Assembly: GCF_019049625.1 (NCBI RefSeq)
Contig: NZ_JAFMOY010000131.1
Span: 186,001 to 250,000 of the forward strand
From: Rahnella ecdela
GTDB taxonomy: Bacteria > Pseudomonadota > Gammaproteobacteria > Enterobacterales > Enterobacteriaceae
Reading direction: 5' to 3'
DNA length: 64,000 nucleotides
Below the pieces are notes generated by a model. That model did no database searches. It had not been told where the DNA came from and was given only the letters and a program-made list of their open reading frames with translations. Positions 11,929 to 21,265 of this stretch are shown in pieces. Both the position numbers and the translations under genes were made by a program. Position 1 is the first letter of the stretch. The number at the start of each line of letters is the position of its first letter.

Positions 11929-11958
11929 ACGAGCGTGAGCCACTGGCACGCTCGTTTT
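11929..11958 (+). terminator. Terminator after ldtD
   Basis: A perfect 9-bp stem ACGAGCGTG/CACGCTCGT (11929-11937 with 11947-11955) with a 9-nt loop is followed by TTTT. It lies 46 bp after the ldtD stop, so ldtD and mepK are probably separate transcripts. Confidence 0.8.
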
Positions 11959-12061
11959 GCGTATCAGGGTCTCTTGACTCGCTGATAGTTGGCAGTTAAG
12001 GTTCGAAACGGTGCATAAATCGCACTTCTTTTTGACTCTCTTATCGGATAGTAAACTGTTC

Positions 12062-12613
12062 ATGAATGAAATCGACAAACATCGCCGTAAATGGCTGGCA
12101 CTTGGCAGTGCCGCTATGGGGATTGCATTACTTCCGAGTCGTGCATTCGCCACTCTTTCCACTCCTCGTCCGCGTATTTTAGTCGTTAATAACTTAAATA
12201 CCGGCGAAACCCTCAAAACTGAGTTTTTTGATGGAAAGCGTTACAACAAGGATGAGTTGGCTCGGTTGAATCATCTGTTCAGAGACTATCGGGCGGAAAA
12301 GGTGAAATCTATCGATCCCGCCTTGTTCGATCACCTTTATCGTCTGCAAGTTATGCTCGGTGGTACTAATAAACCTGTTCAGCTGATTTCCGGTTATCGG
12401 TCACTGGCCACCAATAACAGTATGCGTGAACCGGGAAGTGGCGTAGCAAAACACAGTTACCACACGCTCGGTCAGGCGATGGATTTCCACATTCAGGGAA
12501 TCGAATTGAGCAATATCCGCAAAGCCGCGTTAAAAATGCGGATGGGTGGTGTAGGATATTATCCACGAAGTAACTTTGTGCACATCGATACCGGGCCTGC
12601 TCGGACCTGGTGA
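12062..12613 (+). CDS. mepK: Murein endopeptidase MepK (YcbK), Tat-exported
   Basis: MepK is a periplasmic DD/LD-endopeptidase that cleaves 3-3 cross-links, the product of L,D-transpeptidases such as the neighbouring LdtD. The start at 12062 gives 183 residues beginning MNEIDKHRRKWLALGSAAMG. The twin arginines followed by a hydrophobic stretch and an AFA cleavage site indicate a Tat signal. The Peptidase_M15-like (DUF882) core shows SGYRS, then KHSYHTLGQAMDFH and a final FVHIDTGPAR, which contain the zinc-binding His/Asp/His. Frame-open sequence upstream to 12011 is not conserved. Pairing with ldtD as synthesis and hydrolysis of the same bond is meaningful. Confidence 0.94.
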   Translation: MNEIDKHRRKWLALGSAAMGIALLPSRAFATLSTPRPRILVVNNLNTGETLKTEFFDGKRYNKDELARLNHLFRDYRAEKVKSIDPALFDHLYRLQVMLGGTNKPVQLISGYRSLATNNSMREPGSGVAKHSYHTLGQAMDFHIQGIELSNIRKAALKMRMGGVGYYPRSNFVHIDTGPARTW

Positions 12614-12662
12614 TGTGTGTAATTAATGGCCTGCCAATGAGCAGGCCATTTTGTGGAGCCCT

Positions 12663-13310
12663 ATGAAAATCCATCTTATTACCGTCACGGCTTTCAGCCA
12701 GAACTGCTCTCTGATTTGGTGTACCAAGACCAATCAGGCCGCCATTGTCGATCCCGGTGGCGAAGCCGCGCGGATCATTCAGGAAGTTTCCGCCAAAGGC
12801 GTTTTGGTCACCCAAATTTTGCTGACTCACGGTCATCTTGATCACGTGGGTGCTGCTGCTGAACTGGCCGCACATTATCAGGTGCCTGTTATCGGGCCGC
12901 AGAAGGAAGACCAGTTCCTGCTGGATGCTTTGCCGACGCAGAGCCAGATGTTTGGCCTTGACCATTGTGACCCGCTGTCACCCGATACCTGGCTGGAAGA
13001 AGGTGACACGGTGAACGTGGGCGAAGAAATCTTATCCGTATTACATTGTCCGGGGCATACGCCGGGGCACATCGTTTTCATTAATGATAAAGCGCGTATT
13101 GCCGTTTCCGGTGATGTGATTTTCAAAGGCGGCGTAGGGCGCAGTGATTTCCCACGCGGCGATCATCAGGCGCTTATCAGATCGATTAAAACCAAACTGT
13201 TGCCTCTGGGCGATGACATGGTCTTTATTCCAGGCCATGGCCCGATGTCTGATTTTGGTTACGAGCGTAAAAATAATCCCTTCCTGCAGGATGAAATGCC
13301 GGTCTGGTAA
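12663..13310 (+). CDS. gloC: Hydroxyacylglutathione hydrolase GloC (type II glyoxalase)
   Basis: GloC hydrolyses S-lactoylglutathione to lactate and glutathione in methylglyoxal detoxification. The protein has 215 residues, as in E. coli YcbL. The metallo-beta-lactamase motif THGHLDH is at residues 55-61, with CPGHTPGH and the metal-bridging [13 protein letters not shown] later, and a final PGHGP. The start at 12663 aligns with the family ([16 protein letters not shown]); an upstream in-frame GTG/ATG context at 12651 is rejected. Note mgsA, which makes methylglyoxal, lies in the same window. Confidence 0.94.
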   Translation: MKIHLITVTAFSQNCSLIWCTKTNQAAIVDPGGEAARIIQEVSAKGVLVTQILLTHGHLDHVGAAAELAAHYQVPVIGPQKEDQFLLDALPTQSQMFGLDHCDPLSPDTWLEEGDTVNVGEEILSVLHCPGHTPGHIVFINDKARIAVSGDVIFKGGVGRSDFPRGDHQALIRSIKTKLLPLGDDMVFIPGHGPMSDFGYERKNNPFLQDEMPVW

Positions 13311-13330
13311 TGTTTGATTGCCGGAAAACA

Positions 13331-13362
13331 AAAAGCCCGTCAGTTTCCTGACGGGCTTTTTT
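13331..13362. terminator. Bidirectional terminator between gloC and aspC
   Basis: The 13-bp stem AAAAGCCCGTCAG/CTGACGGGCTTTT (13331-13343 with 13348-13360) has T-runs on both strands and lies between convergent genes, so it can end both transcripts. Confidence 0.92.
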
Positions 13363-13385
13363 AATGCGAAAGCAACGCAGTCATT

Positions 13386-14576
13386 TTACAGCACGGCGAC
13401 AATCGCTTCGCATAGCGGAGCCATATTTTCCAGCGTAATACCCGCGACGTTAATACGGCCAGAGTTCACCGCGTAAACGCCGAATTCATCACGCAGACGC
13501 AGTACCTGATCTTTGGTCAGGCCGCTAAATGAAAACATTCCGTTCTGATTAATAATGAAGCTGAAATCCTGCTGCGCCCCTTTTTCCTGCAAAGTGCTGA
13601 CAAACAGCTGACGCATGCGGTGGATACGCTGGCGCATATCGCTCAGTTCCTGCTCCCACAGCGTGCGCAACGCTTCGTTACCCAGAATGGTGGCCACAAC
13701 CGCTGCGCCGTGTGCTGGCGGGTTAGAGTAATTTACACGGATAATGGATTTCATCTGGCTGAATGCGCGATCCGCAGTTTCAGCGTCAGCAGTGACTAAC
13801 GTACAAGCACCGACGCGTTCATTATATAAGCCGAAGTTTTTCGAGTAAGAACTGGCGACCAGCAATTCTTTATGGCTGGCGACGAACAGACGCAGGCCAG
13901 CGGCATCTTCTTCCAGACCTTTAGCAAAGCCCTGATAAGCGAAATCAAATAGCGGTAACCAGCCGTTTGCTAAAGACAGTTCAGCCAGCTTCGCCCATTG
14001 TTCCTGCGTCGGGTCAATACCCGTCGGGTTATGGCAGCAACCGTGGAACAGCACCACGTCACCGGCTTTCGCTTCGCTCAGGCTTTTCAGCATGCCGTCG
14101 AAATCCAGGCTGTGATTGGCTGCGTCGTAATAGTTGTACTCTGCCACTTCCAGACCTGAGGCAGAAAATACGCCTTTATGGTTCGGCCAGCTCGGATTGC
14201 TGACCCACACGCGCTTAGCGCTGGTTTGTGTCGCAATAAAATCTGCTGCAATGCGCAGGGCACCGGTACCACCCGGGGTTTGCGCCGTGCGGGCGCGTTT
14301 TTCTGCAATCACTGCGCTGTCTTTACCAAACAGCAGTTCTTGCGTGCAATGTGCAAAATCAGGCAAACCATCGATGCTCAGATAGGTTTTAGTGGTTTCA
14401 TTTTCCAACAGGAATTGTTCGGCTTTCTTCACGCTGGCCAAAACCGGCGTTTTACCCGTTTCATCTTTATAAACACCAATCCCAAGATTGATTTTATTCG
14501 AGCGATCATCCGCGCGGAAAAGATCGGTAAGACCCAGAATAGGGTCAGCAGGTGCTGCAGTGATTTTTTCAAACAT
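13386..14576 (-). CDS. aspC: Aspartate aminotransferase AspC
   Basis: AspC is a PLP enzyme that interconverts aspartate/2-oxoglutarate and oxaloacetate/glutamate, and also acts on aromatic amino acids. The start at 14576 gives 396 residues ([15 protein letters not shown]), the E. coli length; an ATG 15 bp upstream supplies GGA as a ribosome site instead. Class I aminotransferase features are present: NPTG near residues 183-186, DFAYQGF near 211-217, and the PLP lysine Lys246 in SSYSKNFGL. It has a monocistronic arrangement downstream of the porin gene on the same strand, with a terminator between. Confidence 0.97.
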   Translation of the reverse strand: MFEKITAAPADPILGLTDLFRADDRSNKINLGIGVYKDETGKTPVLASVKKAEQFLLENETTKTYLSIDGLPDFAHCTQELLFGKDSAVIAEKRARTAQTPGGTGALRIAADFIATQTSAKRVWVSNPSWPNHKGVFSASGLEVAEYNYYDAANHSLDFDGMLKSLSEAKAGDVVLFHGCCHNPTGIDPTQEQWAKLAELSLANGWLPLFDFAYQGFAKGLEEDAAGLRLFVASHKELLVASSYSKNFGLYNERVGACTLVTADAETADRAFSQMKSIIRVNYSNPPAHGAAVVATILGNEALRTLWEQELSDMRQRIHRMRQLFVSTLQEKGAQQDFSFIINQNGMFSFSGLTKDQVLRLRDEFGVYAVNSGRINVAGITLENMAPLCEAIVAVL

Positions 14577-14746
14577 GTCGGAAAATTCCATAGCCTGATA
14601 TAACGAAAGAGGGCATCAGGGTACCGCCAGCGCTAGCGTTTGCCAACCGTTTGCGGCAAAAAGAAAGCAGAGTTGTGAGAAGGCGTGTGAGATTAAAATT
14701 TTTTATGGAGAAGGGTAGCAAAGTTCTTTATTTGAATTGCTTAAAT

Positions 14747-14774
14747 GCAAAAGGCAGAGCCTAAGCCCTGCCTT
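14747..14774 (-). terminator. Terminator after the porin gene (minus strand)
   Basis: Read on the minus strand, AAGGCAGGGCTTAGGCTCTGCCTT forms a 7-bp stem (14751-14757 with 14768-14774) followed by T's. A second hairpin, GATGCGC/GCGCATC (14787-14806), lies nearer the stop codon without a T-run. Confidence 0.75.
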
Positions 14775-14817
14775 GATATCCACTTTGATGCGCCTGTAAG
14801 CGCATCGTTAAGCGATA

Positions 14818-15930
14818 TTAGAACTGGTATTGCAGACCAACACCAACGATGTCGTCTGTGCTACGGCCAGCTGCTTTGGTGTAGCTGTTGTCGTCCAGCA
14901 GGTTGATTTTGTAGTCAACATAGGTAGACATGTTTTTGTTGAAGTAGTAGTAAGTACCAACTTCTACGTATTTAACCAGGTCAGCATCGCCGCCAGCGTA
15001 AGTAGAACCGTTGTTGGTGAAACCATTCAGGCTCTTACCTTTAGACTGCAGGTATGCGATAGATGGGCGCAGACCGAAATCGAACTGGTACTGAGCAACA
15101 ACTTCGAAGTTCTGAGTTTTGTTAGCGATTGAATCCGGGTTACCGTAATCAGTGGTGTTACGTGATTCGCCGTAGAAGGTCGCCAGGTACAGGTTGTTAG
15201 CGTCGTATTTCGCGCCGAATGCGTATGCGTCAGCTTTGTCACCAGCACCATCTTGCTTCTGCAGAGAGGTACGGTTAGAAGAGAAGTAAGCACCAGTCAG
15301 GCTAACACCGGAGTTGCCGATAGCGTAAGCGGCAGAAGTACCCCAGCCGTCGCCATTGGAATCAACTGCGCCACGATCGTCACGACCTTCGTCGTTTTTG
15401 CCCTGGTACTGTACAGCGAAGCTCAGGCCATCAACCAGACCGAAGAAATTGCTGTTACGGTAAGTTGCCATGCCGTTACCACGACCAACCATGAAGTTGT
15501 CGTTGTTCTGGTACATGGTGTCATCGCCAAAGATTGGCAATTGGTCGGTGTAGGACATTACGTCGTAGATTACGCCGTAGTTACGACCGTAGTCGAAAGA
15601 ACCTGCATCGCCAAATTTCAGACCTGCGAAGCCCAGACGAGTTTTGTTGCCTTCGTCGCCGGCGCTTTCTGCGTGGTTAGCCTGAACGTTGTATTCCCAC
15701 TGGCCGTAACCGGTCAGTTGGTCAGTAATTTGGGTTTCGCCTTTGAAGCCGAAACGAACGTAAGTCTGGTCGCCATCGTCGCCAGCGTTGTCAGAGAAGG
15801 TGTGACGCGCGTCAACTTTACCGTACAGATCCAGTTTGTTGCCGTCTTTGTTATAGATCTCAGCTGCGTTAGCTGCACCAGCCACTAACAGAGCAGGGAT
15901 TACCACTGCAAGAATATTGCGCTTCATCAT
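14818..15930 (-). CDS. ompF: General porin of the OmpF/OmpC family
   Basis: This is a trimeric outer-membrane general diffusion porin. The precursor has 370 residues with signal peptide [22 protein letters not shown] cleaved before [16 protein letters not shown]. The 16-strand barrel pattern ends in a C-terminal phenylalanine (LQYQF), the outer-membrane assembly signal. YGRNYG and [17 protein letters not shown] are typical of OmpF/OmpC. Position between asnS and aspC is that of ompF in E. coli, so I use that symbol, although the loops differ and OmpC-like properties cannot be excluded. Codon use is strongly biased, as expected for an abundant protein. The start is the first ATG of a pair, with GAGGG upstream. 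Confidence 0.93.
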   Translation of the reverse strand: MMKRNILAVVIPALLVAGAANAAEIYNKDGNKLDLYGKVDARHTFSDNAGDDGDQTYVRFGFKGETQITDQLTGYGQWEYNVQANHAESAGDEGNKTRLGFAGLKFGDAGSFDYGRNYGVIYDVMSYTDQLPIFGDDTMYQNNDNFMVGRGNGMATYRNSNFFGLVDGLSFAVQYQGKNDEGRDDRGAVDSNGDGWGTSAAYAIGNSGVSLTGAYFSSNRTSLQKQDGAGDKADAYAFGAKYDANNLYLATFYGESRNTTDYGNPDSIANKTQNFEVVAQYQFDFGLRPSIAYLQSKGKSLNGFTNNGSTYAGGDADLVKYVEVGTYYYFNKNMSTYVDYKINLLDDNSYTKAAGRSTDDIVGVGLQYQF

Positions 15931-16166
15931 TATTATTACCCTCATTGGTTTTATTTGGACACCTGCCACTGCCTTAAATAATTCTTTACGGAACTATTCG
16001 TGAAAGTTTGGTGTCTCCTGTGTCTGAACGCACTATTCCATCCGTGGTGAGCTTAATCCATAGCGAAAATGCTACTAAATTACTAAATATGTTTCAGTTG
16101 GAAAAATTGTATTACAAGATGTGTATTTTACGGAACTTTGTGACAGGGATCTATCTTTCAAAATGA
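15931..16166 (-). other. Porin promoter and leader region
   Basis: About 240 bp between the porin start and the asnS terminator. It holds the OmpR-like box, an AT-rich promoter area, and a leader of roughly 100 nt ending in GAGGGTAATAATA before the start codon. Leader-targeting small RNAs such as MicF are known for this family, but no such RNA gene is visible here. Confidence 0.55.
16087..16106 (-). promoter_or_regulatory. Candidate OmpR-binding site upstream of the porin
   Basis: On the minus strand the 20 bases TTTTTCCAACTGAAACATAT agree with the E. coli OmpR site of ompF at about 14 of 20 positions, including the GAAACATAT core. The box is about 157-176 bp before the start codon, consistent with a promoter near 16040 and a ~100-nt leader as in E. 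coli ompF. Confidence 0.55.
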
Positions 16167-16191
16167 CTAAGGCCAGCAATGCTGGCCTTAG
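16167..16191 (-). terminator. Terminator after asnS
   Basis: An 11-bp stem CTAAGGCCAGC/GCTGGCCTTAG with a 3-nt loop lies 40 bp past the asnS stop on the minus strand. The following minus-strand bases are TCATTTT. Confidence 0.75.
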
Positions 16192-16230
16192 TTTTGTAAC
16201 TATTTTGTTAATTAGAAATAGTTTAATTAA

Positions 16231-17631
16231 TTAGAAGGTTGCATTACGTGGTGTGCGTGGGAACGGAATCACGTCGCGAACGTTCTGTACGCCAGTGACA
16301 TAGGCCACTAAACGTTCAAAGCCCAAACCGAAGCCTGAGTGAGGGACTGTGCCGTAACGACGCAAATCGCGATACCACCAATAATCTTCAGTTTTAAGTC
16401 CCATTTCGACCATTCGTGCATCCAATACATCCAGACGTTCTTCACGCTGAGAACCGCCGATAATCTCGCCAATGCCGGGTGCTAAGACGTCCATTGCCGC
16501 CACGGTCTTTCCATCATCGTTCAAACGCATGTAGAAGGACTTGATATCTTTGGGATAGTTTTTTACTACTACCGGTGCTTTGAAATGTTGCTCAGCAAGA
16601 TATCGTTCGTGCTCTGAAGACAGATCCACACCCCAGGAAACGGCATTCTCAAATTTTTGGCCGCAATTCATTAGGATTTCTACTGCTTCAGTGTAATCCA
16701 CCTGTGCGAAATCAGAGGTTACAAAACGTTCAAGGCGGGCAACCGCATCTTTGTCTACGCGTTCAGCAAAAAAGGCCATATCGTCTGAACGTTCGTTCAG
16801 AACTGCCTGGAAAACATACTTCAGCATGTTTTCTGCCAGTGAGGCGATGTCGTCCAGCGTAGCAAAAGCCACTTCCGGTTCAACCATCCAAAACTCAGCG
16901 AGGTGACGGCTGGTATTCGAGTTTTCCGCACGGAACGTCGGGCCGAAGGTGTAAACCTTAGACAGCGCACAAGCGTAAGCTTCACCGTTCAGCTGACCGG
17001 AAACAGTAAGGAACGCTTCTTTACCGAAGAAGTCTTCGCTGAAGTCAACTTCGCCTTTATCGGTACGCGGCAGGTTTTGCAGGTCCAGCGTTGAAACACG
17101 GAACATTTCACCGGCACCTTCGGTATCTGACGCAGTGATCAGCGGGGTGGACACCCAAAAGTAGCCGTTTTCGTGATAGAAACGGTGAATCGCCTGAGAC
17201 AGGGTGTTGCGCACACGGGCAACGGCGCCGATCAGGTTGGTGCGCGGGCGAAGGTGAGCCACTTCACGAAGGTATTCGATACTGTGGCGTTTTGCCGCCA
17301 TCGGGTAGGTATCAGGATCATCCACCCAGCCAACAACTTTAACGGCGGTTGCCTGCAATTCGAAACTCTGACCTTCGCCAGGAGATGCGACAACAGTACC
17401 GGTCACTTCTACTGAACAACCCGTTGTCAGACGCAGAACGTCTTCCTGATAATTGGGCAGAGAATTATTGATGACGGCCTGTAAAGGATTAAAGCAGGAG
17501 CCGTCATAAACGGCGACGAATGAGATACCAGCTTTAGAATCTCTCCGGGTACGTACCCAACCGCGTACGGTGACTTCACTGTCAACCGCAGCACGGCCTT
17601 GCAGTACGTCGACTACAGGCACAACGCTCAT
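16231..17631 (-). CDS. asnS: Asparaginyl-tRNA synthetase
   Basis: AsnS charges tRNA-Asn. The 466 residues match the E. coli length exactly. The N-terminal OB-fold anticodon-binding domain contains [17 protein letters not shown] (about residues 22-38). The class IIb catalytic core follows: motif 2 with [16 protein letters not shown] and motif 3 GFGLGFERL near the C-terminus ([17 protein letters not shown]). The start ATG at 17629-17631 has AAAGAGAG upstream. It is an essential housekeeping gene, transcribed alone. Confidence 0.98.
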   Translation of the reverse strand: MSVVPVVDVLQGRAAVDSEVTVRGWVRTRRDSKAGISFVAVYDGSCFNPLQAVINNSLPNYQEDVLRLTTGCSVEVTGTVVASPGEGQSFELQATAVKVVGWVDDPDTYPMAAKRHSIEYLREVAHLRPRTNLIGAVARVRNTLSQAIHRFYHENGYFWVSTPLITASDTEGAGEMFRVSTLDLQNLPRTDKGEVDFSEDFFGKEAFLTVSGQLNGEAYACALSKVYTFGPTFRAENSNTSRHLAEFWMVEPEVAFATLDDIASLAENMLKYVFQAVLNERSDDMAFFAERVDKDAVARLERFVTSDFAQVDYTEAVEILMNCGQKFENAVSWGVDLSSEHERYLAEQHFKAPVVVKNYPKDIKSFYMRLNDDGKTVAAMDVLAPGIGEIIGGSQREERLDVLDARMVEMGLKTEDYWWYRDLRRYGTVPHSGFGLGFERLVAYVTGVQNVRDVIPFPRTPRNATF

Positions 17632-17863
17632 AGATTTCTCTCTTTCTTTATATATGTTGGCTAAGAAATATTGGACACCCTGTAAAAAGGGATTTTGCTA
17701 TGTTACTTAGCCTTTCTCAGGACACAAGCAGAAATCACCGTTGGTGAGGAAGAATTGTCAGGCAAAGGCGCGGATTATCAGGAAACATTGAGATAACGAA
17801 TAAAAGCCGGGGGATGAGATTGCAGGTATATAAAGGAAAGAAAGTAAGGAAAGAATATTCTGT

Positions 17864-17893
17864 TAAAGCGCCGGAATGGTTTCCGGCGCTTTA
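17864..17893 (-). terminator. Terminator after pncB
   Basis: A 12-bp stem TAAAGCGCCGGA/TCCGGCGCTTTA (17864-17875 with 17882-17893) lies 8 bp after the pncB stop on the minus strand. Confidence 0.8.
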
Positions 17894-17900
17894 CTGACAG

Positions 17901-19106
17901 TCAGGACGCTTTTTTTACCAGCGGCAAATCGAAGGCCTTACGCAGCGCTTTCACAAAAGCTTTGTCCTGACAAATAGTTTTGCCCGGACTATCAGACAGC
18001 TTGGCGACCGGCTTGCCGTTGCACTGAACCAGTTTGATCACAATGTTCAGCGGTTTTACACCGGGAATATTACAGGTCAGGCGTGTACCAATACCAAACA
18101 CCAGATTTACCCGTTGGTGGAAATGACGATAAAGATGCAGGGCTTTATCCAAATCCAGATTATCGGAAAATACCAGCGTTTTAGTCATCGGGTCGATATC
18201 CAGCGCGTGGTAATGCGCAATCGCTTTTTCGCCCCATTCAAATGGGTCCCCGGAGTCATGGCGCAGCCCCTGATAAGCATTGGCGAATTTGCTGCCGAAA
18301 TCACGCAGGAAAGCATCCATCGTAATACAGTCGGTCAGCGCAATCCCGAGCTGGTCCGGATACTCATCCAGCCAGGCCTGCAATGCGGCGCGCTGGCTGT
18401 TGGCCAGAACCGGACTAATTTGCTGATGCGCCTGAAACCATTCGTGAGCCTGAGTCCCGACCGGTGTCAGCTGCAATTTATGTGCTAAATCGTAGTTGCT
18501 GGTACCGACCAGATAAGGGAATTCGTTTTTAAGCGTGCTGACGATAGCTTCCTGAACTTCGCCCGAGAAACGACGGCGTGTGCCGAAATCCATCAGACGG
18601 AAAGCGGAAAGGTCAATATCTGCTGCCTGCTCTTTAAAGCTGGCGAGATTTTTACGCAGTTGATCCACGGCCATTTGCGCGGTGACGAATGGCGAGCGCT
18701 GACGATGCACCACTTCACTGATCACAGCCAGCAGCGGCACTTCCCACATAATCACTTCACGCCAAGGACCTTCAATGCGCACGTGCAAATGCCCGTTGCG
18801 ATCGGAAACGGTGACATGTTCAGGATTGTAGCGGAACGCTTTCAGCCAGTTCAGATAGTCCTGAGTGAAGAAAGGCAGGCTGGAAAGATAAGTGAACTCA
18901 TCATCCGTGAGTGCAAGCTGACTCATCATCAGGACTTGCTCGCGAATTTCGCTGGCATATTCACCCAGCAGTTCATCGCCGCGGCAACGGAACTCGGCTA
19001 CAACGCTGATATTGCGATAGCGATGGTAAACCGCTTGCTGCATGTGAAGCTTGTAGGCATCGGTATCTAACAGCGAAGTCAAAATCGGGGAGGCGTATGA
19101 AGTCAT
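17901..19106 (-). CDS. pncB: Nicotinate phosphoribosyltransferase PncB
   Basis: PncB converts nicotinate and PRPP (with ATP) to nicotinate mononucleotide in NAD salvage. The 401 residues are close to E. coli (400). Conserved segments include [19 protein letters not shown] at the N-terminus, [18 protein letters not shown] and [16 protein letters not shown]. The C-terminus ends [12 protein letters not shown] as in enterobacteria. The start at 19106 is supported by family alignment. The gene immediately downstream on the same strand is asnS, after a terminator. A dyad at 19140-19155 may be a control site. Confidence 0.97.
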   Translation of the reverse strand: MTSYASPILTSLLDTDAYKLHMQQAVYHRYRNISVVAEFRCRGDELLGEYASEIREQVLMMSQLALTDDEFTYLSSLPFFTQDYLNWLKAFRYNPEHVTVSDRNGHLHVRIEGPWREVIMWEVPLLAVISEVVHRQRSPFVTAQMAVDQLRKNLASFKEQAADIDLSAFRLMDFGTRRRFSGEVQEAIVSTLKNEFPYLVGTSNYDLAHKLQLTPVGTQAHEWFQAHQQISPVLANSQRAALQAWLDEYPDQLGIALTDCITMDAFLRDFGSKFANAYQGLRHDSGDPFEWGEKAIAHYHALDIDPMTKTLVFSDNLDLDKALHLYRHFHQRVNLVFGIGTRLTCNIPGVKPLNIVIKLVQCNGKPVAKLSDSPGKTICQDKAFVKALRKAFDLPLVKKAS

Positions 19107-19139
19107 AGCGCGTTTACAGCATCCTCGTCAGAAACTGAG

Positions 19140-19155
19140 TGTTTGAACACAAACA
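19140..19155. promoter_or_regulatory. Perfect dyad upstream of pncB, possible NadR-type operator
   Basis: TGTTTG-AACA-CAAACA is a perfect 6+4+6 palindrome 34-49 bp before the pncB start. Enterobacterial pncB is a known NadR target with consensus TGTTTA-N6-TAAACA. Here the half-sites are close but the spacer is 4, not 6, so the assignment is tentative. Confidence 0.35.
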
Positions 19156-19372
19156 ACCGTTCCGTAAAAAAAACGTTCGGGATAAAACAGCAAAGTCTGT
19201 GAAGTATACCGTATTATCCTGTCAAAGAACCCACATCACATCATAATTGTCTGCGCATGGTCGAGGCTTAATTGTGCTTAAACATAGGGAATATGGGCAA
19301 ACAGGCGATTTTATGGTTTAAAAAAAGCACAAATTGATTACATAAATTTAATCAACCTGACAATCAGAAAAG
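19156..19372. other. Intergenic region upstream of pncB
   Basis: About 215 AT-rich bases between the pncB dyad and the terminator of the MFS gene. I see no open frame, RNA gene or repeat in it; it presumably holds the pncB promoter. Confidence 0.5.
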
Positions 19373-19402
19373 AAAAATCGGGGCTATTTTACCCCGATTT
19401 TT
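19373..19402. terminator. Strong terminator after the MFS gene
   Basis: The 11-bp stem AAAAATCGGGG/CCCCGATTTTT (19373-19383 with 19392-19402) has T-runs on both strands. It isolates the MFS gene from pncB. Confidence 0.9.
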
Positions 19403-19442
19403 GTATGTTCATTTCGCTTCGTTTGTTCATGATAGTAAACGA

Positions 19443-20855
19443 TCAGATGTTTTCCAGATTAATACCCCGTGTTTTTGGCCCGAAAATACCGATGACCAGC
19501 ATCACAATAATCATGCTGACGACAATGAAAGCAATTACCCCCTGGGTTCCGGCGTATTGCAGGATCAGGCCGATCAAAATGCTGCTAAAGACGGTCGACA
19601 GGCGGCTGAATGAATAGCAAAAGCCGACAGCGCGGGCGCGGATATGCGTCGGGAATACTTCGGTCTGGTAGGCATGATAGCTGAACGTTAACCAGGCGTT
19701 GGAGTAGGTGATCAGGAAGCCGCAAACCACCAGCATCACCGGATTGGTTTGCAGGGCGAATAAGGTACCGAATACCACCGTCATTAATGACGAGAGAACG
19801 ATCTGCCATTTGTTTTCAATTCTATCGGCATACCGGCTGCAAATAAGCGATCCCAGCGGATAGGCCAGCGTAATAAAGAAGGCATAAAGCAAACTGTGAG
19901 TGACAGTCGTGCCTTTGCCTGAGAGCAGGGCGGGCAACCAGTTACCAAAGCCGAAGAAACCTATGGCCTGGAAAAAGTTCATGACGGTCAGCATCAGCGT
20001 GCGTTTGCGGTATTCCGGTGACCAGATTTCCCTGAACGTGCCTTTTCGCGGTAATTCCGCTGCACTTTCTTGCGCGATATACGCCGGGCTGTTAGCGACC
20101 CCGCAGCGCTTTTCCATCGCACTCACCACATTATGCGCATCTTCATGACGCCCTTGCTGCGCCAGCCAGCGGGCAGATTCCGGCAGATTTTTACGTATAA
20201 TCCATACCACCAGTGAACACAGTGCGCCGGCAATTACCACGTAACGCCAGCCTGTCAGCCCGAAAAAGGTTTGCGGCACAAGCCACCAGGACATCAGCGC
20301 CACAGCCGGAACGGAAAGAAACTGGATAAAGAAAGCGAACGCGAACGCGCGGCTGCGCATATGGCTCGGCACCCATTCGGTCAGATAGGTATCAATAGTC
20401 ACCAGCTCAAGGCCCAGGCCAATTCCGACCAGAAAACGGCACGCAATGATGCCTTCAGCGCTGTTTTGGAACGACATGAGCAAAGAAAAACAGCCATACC
20501 ACGCCAGCGCAAACATAAATGTCATACGGCGGCCAAAGCGGTCTGCATTCGGAGCCAGCAGGCTCGCACCGAAAAAAAGACCTAAAAATGTGGAAGAAGC
20601 GAAAGCGGCCTGATCGGATATGCCAAATACTCCCGCAGTGCCGATATGAAATATGTTCTCCGCCACTAAACCTGAACTTATGTATCCGGTTTCGAAAAGA
20701 TCATAGAGTTCGAAGAATCCACCCAGTGAAAGCAATATGATGAAGCGCCAGAGTCCGGCGGAGGCAGGAAGCGCGTCAATACGGGCTGATAATGTCTTGT
20801 TATTTAATGTTTTTTGTTTTGGTATCCCCATGTCAGGGGCGCAGGTGTCACTCAT
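19443..20855 (-). CDS. MFS transporter, metabolite:proton symporter type
   Basis: This 470-residue protein belongs to the major facilitator superfamily, in the sugar/aromatic-acid/nicotinate-like branch. About 12 hydrophobic segments are visible in two halves. Motif A appears as PNADRFGRRM near residue 103, and RFLVGIGLGLELVT lies in helix 4. A second-half equivalent SRYADRIENKW follows the central loop. The cytosolic N-terminus is unusually long (~35 residues); ATG 20855 has a distant GAGG, and a second ATG lies 24 bp in. Its substrate cannot be read from the sequence. In E. coli pncB and pepN are adjacent, so this gene is an insertion. Its place beside pncB permits, but does not show, nicotinate uptake. 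Confidence 0.8.
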   Translation of the reverse strand: MSDTCAPDMGIPKQKTLNNKTLSARIDALPASAGLWRFIILLSLGGFFELYDLFETGYISSGLVAENIFHIGTAGVFGISDQAAFASSTFLGLFFGASLLAPNADRFGRRMTFMFALAWYGCFSLLMSFQNSAEGIIACRFLVGIGLGLELVTIDTYLTEWVPSHMRSRAFAFAFFIQFLSVPAVALMSWWLVPQTFFGLTGWRYVVIAGALCSLVVWIIRKNLPESARWLAQQGRHEDAHNVVSAMEKRCGVANSPAYIAQESAAELPRKGTFREIWSPEYRKRTLMLTVMNFFQAIGFFGFGNWLPALLSGKGTTVTHSLLYAFFITLAYPLGSLICSRYADRIENKWQIVLSSLMTVVFGTLFALQTNPVMLVVCGFLITYSNAWLTFSYHAYQTEVFPTHIRARAVGFCYSFSRLSTVFSSILIGLILQYAGTQGVIAFIVVSMIIVMLVIGIFGPKTRGINLENI

Positions 20856-21265
20856 TTTATTATTAGCCTCAGTGAATCATCTTATTCATGATCATGCTAA
20901 TGACTCCCGATTGGATTTAAATATTGAATTTATGTAACGAATAAGAAAATAGAGCATAAAAAACTGCGTAAAAACGCATTGTGAAAAGTACAGTTTTATC
21001 GGTTCAGAATGTGACACAGGTCAGACTTCCACTTTTAGCCTCAAAAAGGCCCCTTAAGAGAAATTTCTGTGTTTTGGTTGAAAGGTGCGCATACGCACTC
21101 ACAAACTGGCAACAATCTGGGATTTTCTGGTGCCTGTGTTAGAGTTTAGAAAGAAAAATATGAAGGCCGGCAGGGCTCTGCGCAGCGATTCGCTGATGAA
21201 AAGCGCCCGCTTCAATGCCATGAATCGTCATCACTATAAACAATGAAAACGCCAAAAGGTTTTTT
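20856..21265. other. Divergent promoter region between MFS gene and pepN
   Basis: About 410 bp without a gene. It holds a TCATGATCA palindrome near 20886-20894, a short dyad TGCG-TAAAAA-CGCA near 20965, and a CRP-like site at 21010-21025. Both divergent promoters should lie here. A weak ribosome site (AAAAGG) precedes the pepN ATG. Confidence 0.55.
21010..21025. promoter_or_regulatory. CRP-like site
   Basis: TGTGA-CACAGG-TCAGA matches the CRP consensus TGTGA-N6-TCACA in the whole left arm and four of five bases of the right arm. It could act on the MFS gene or on pepN. Single-site match, so tentative. Confidence 0.3.

Noticed and set aside
12967-12981. GTGAC-N5-GTCAC, resembling a matS site
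   Set aside because: The matS consensus has a 3-bp spacer (GTGACRNYGTCAC). Here the spacer is 5 bp and the site lies within gloC coding sequence.
15253-15888. 211-codon open frame antisense to the porin gene
   Set aside because: The strong codon bias of the porin leaves the opposite strand open. The translation has no family resemblance and no ribosome site.
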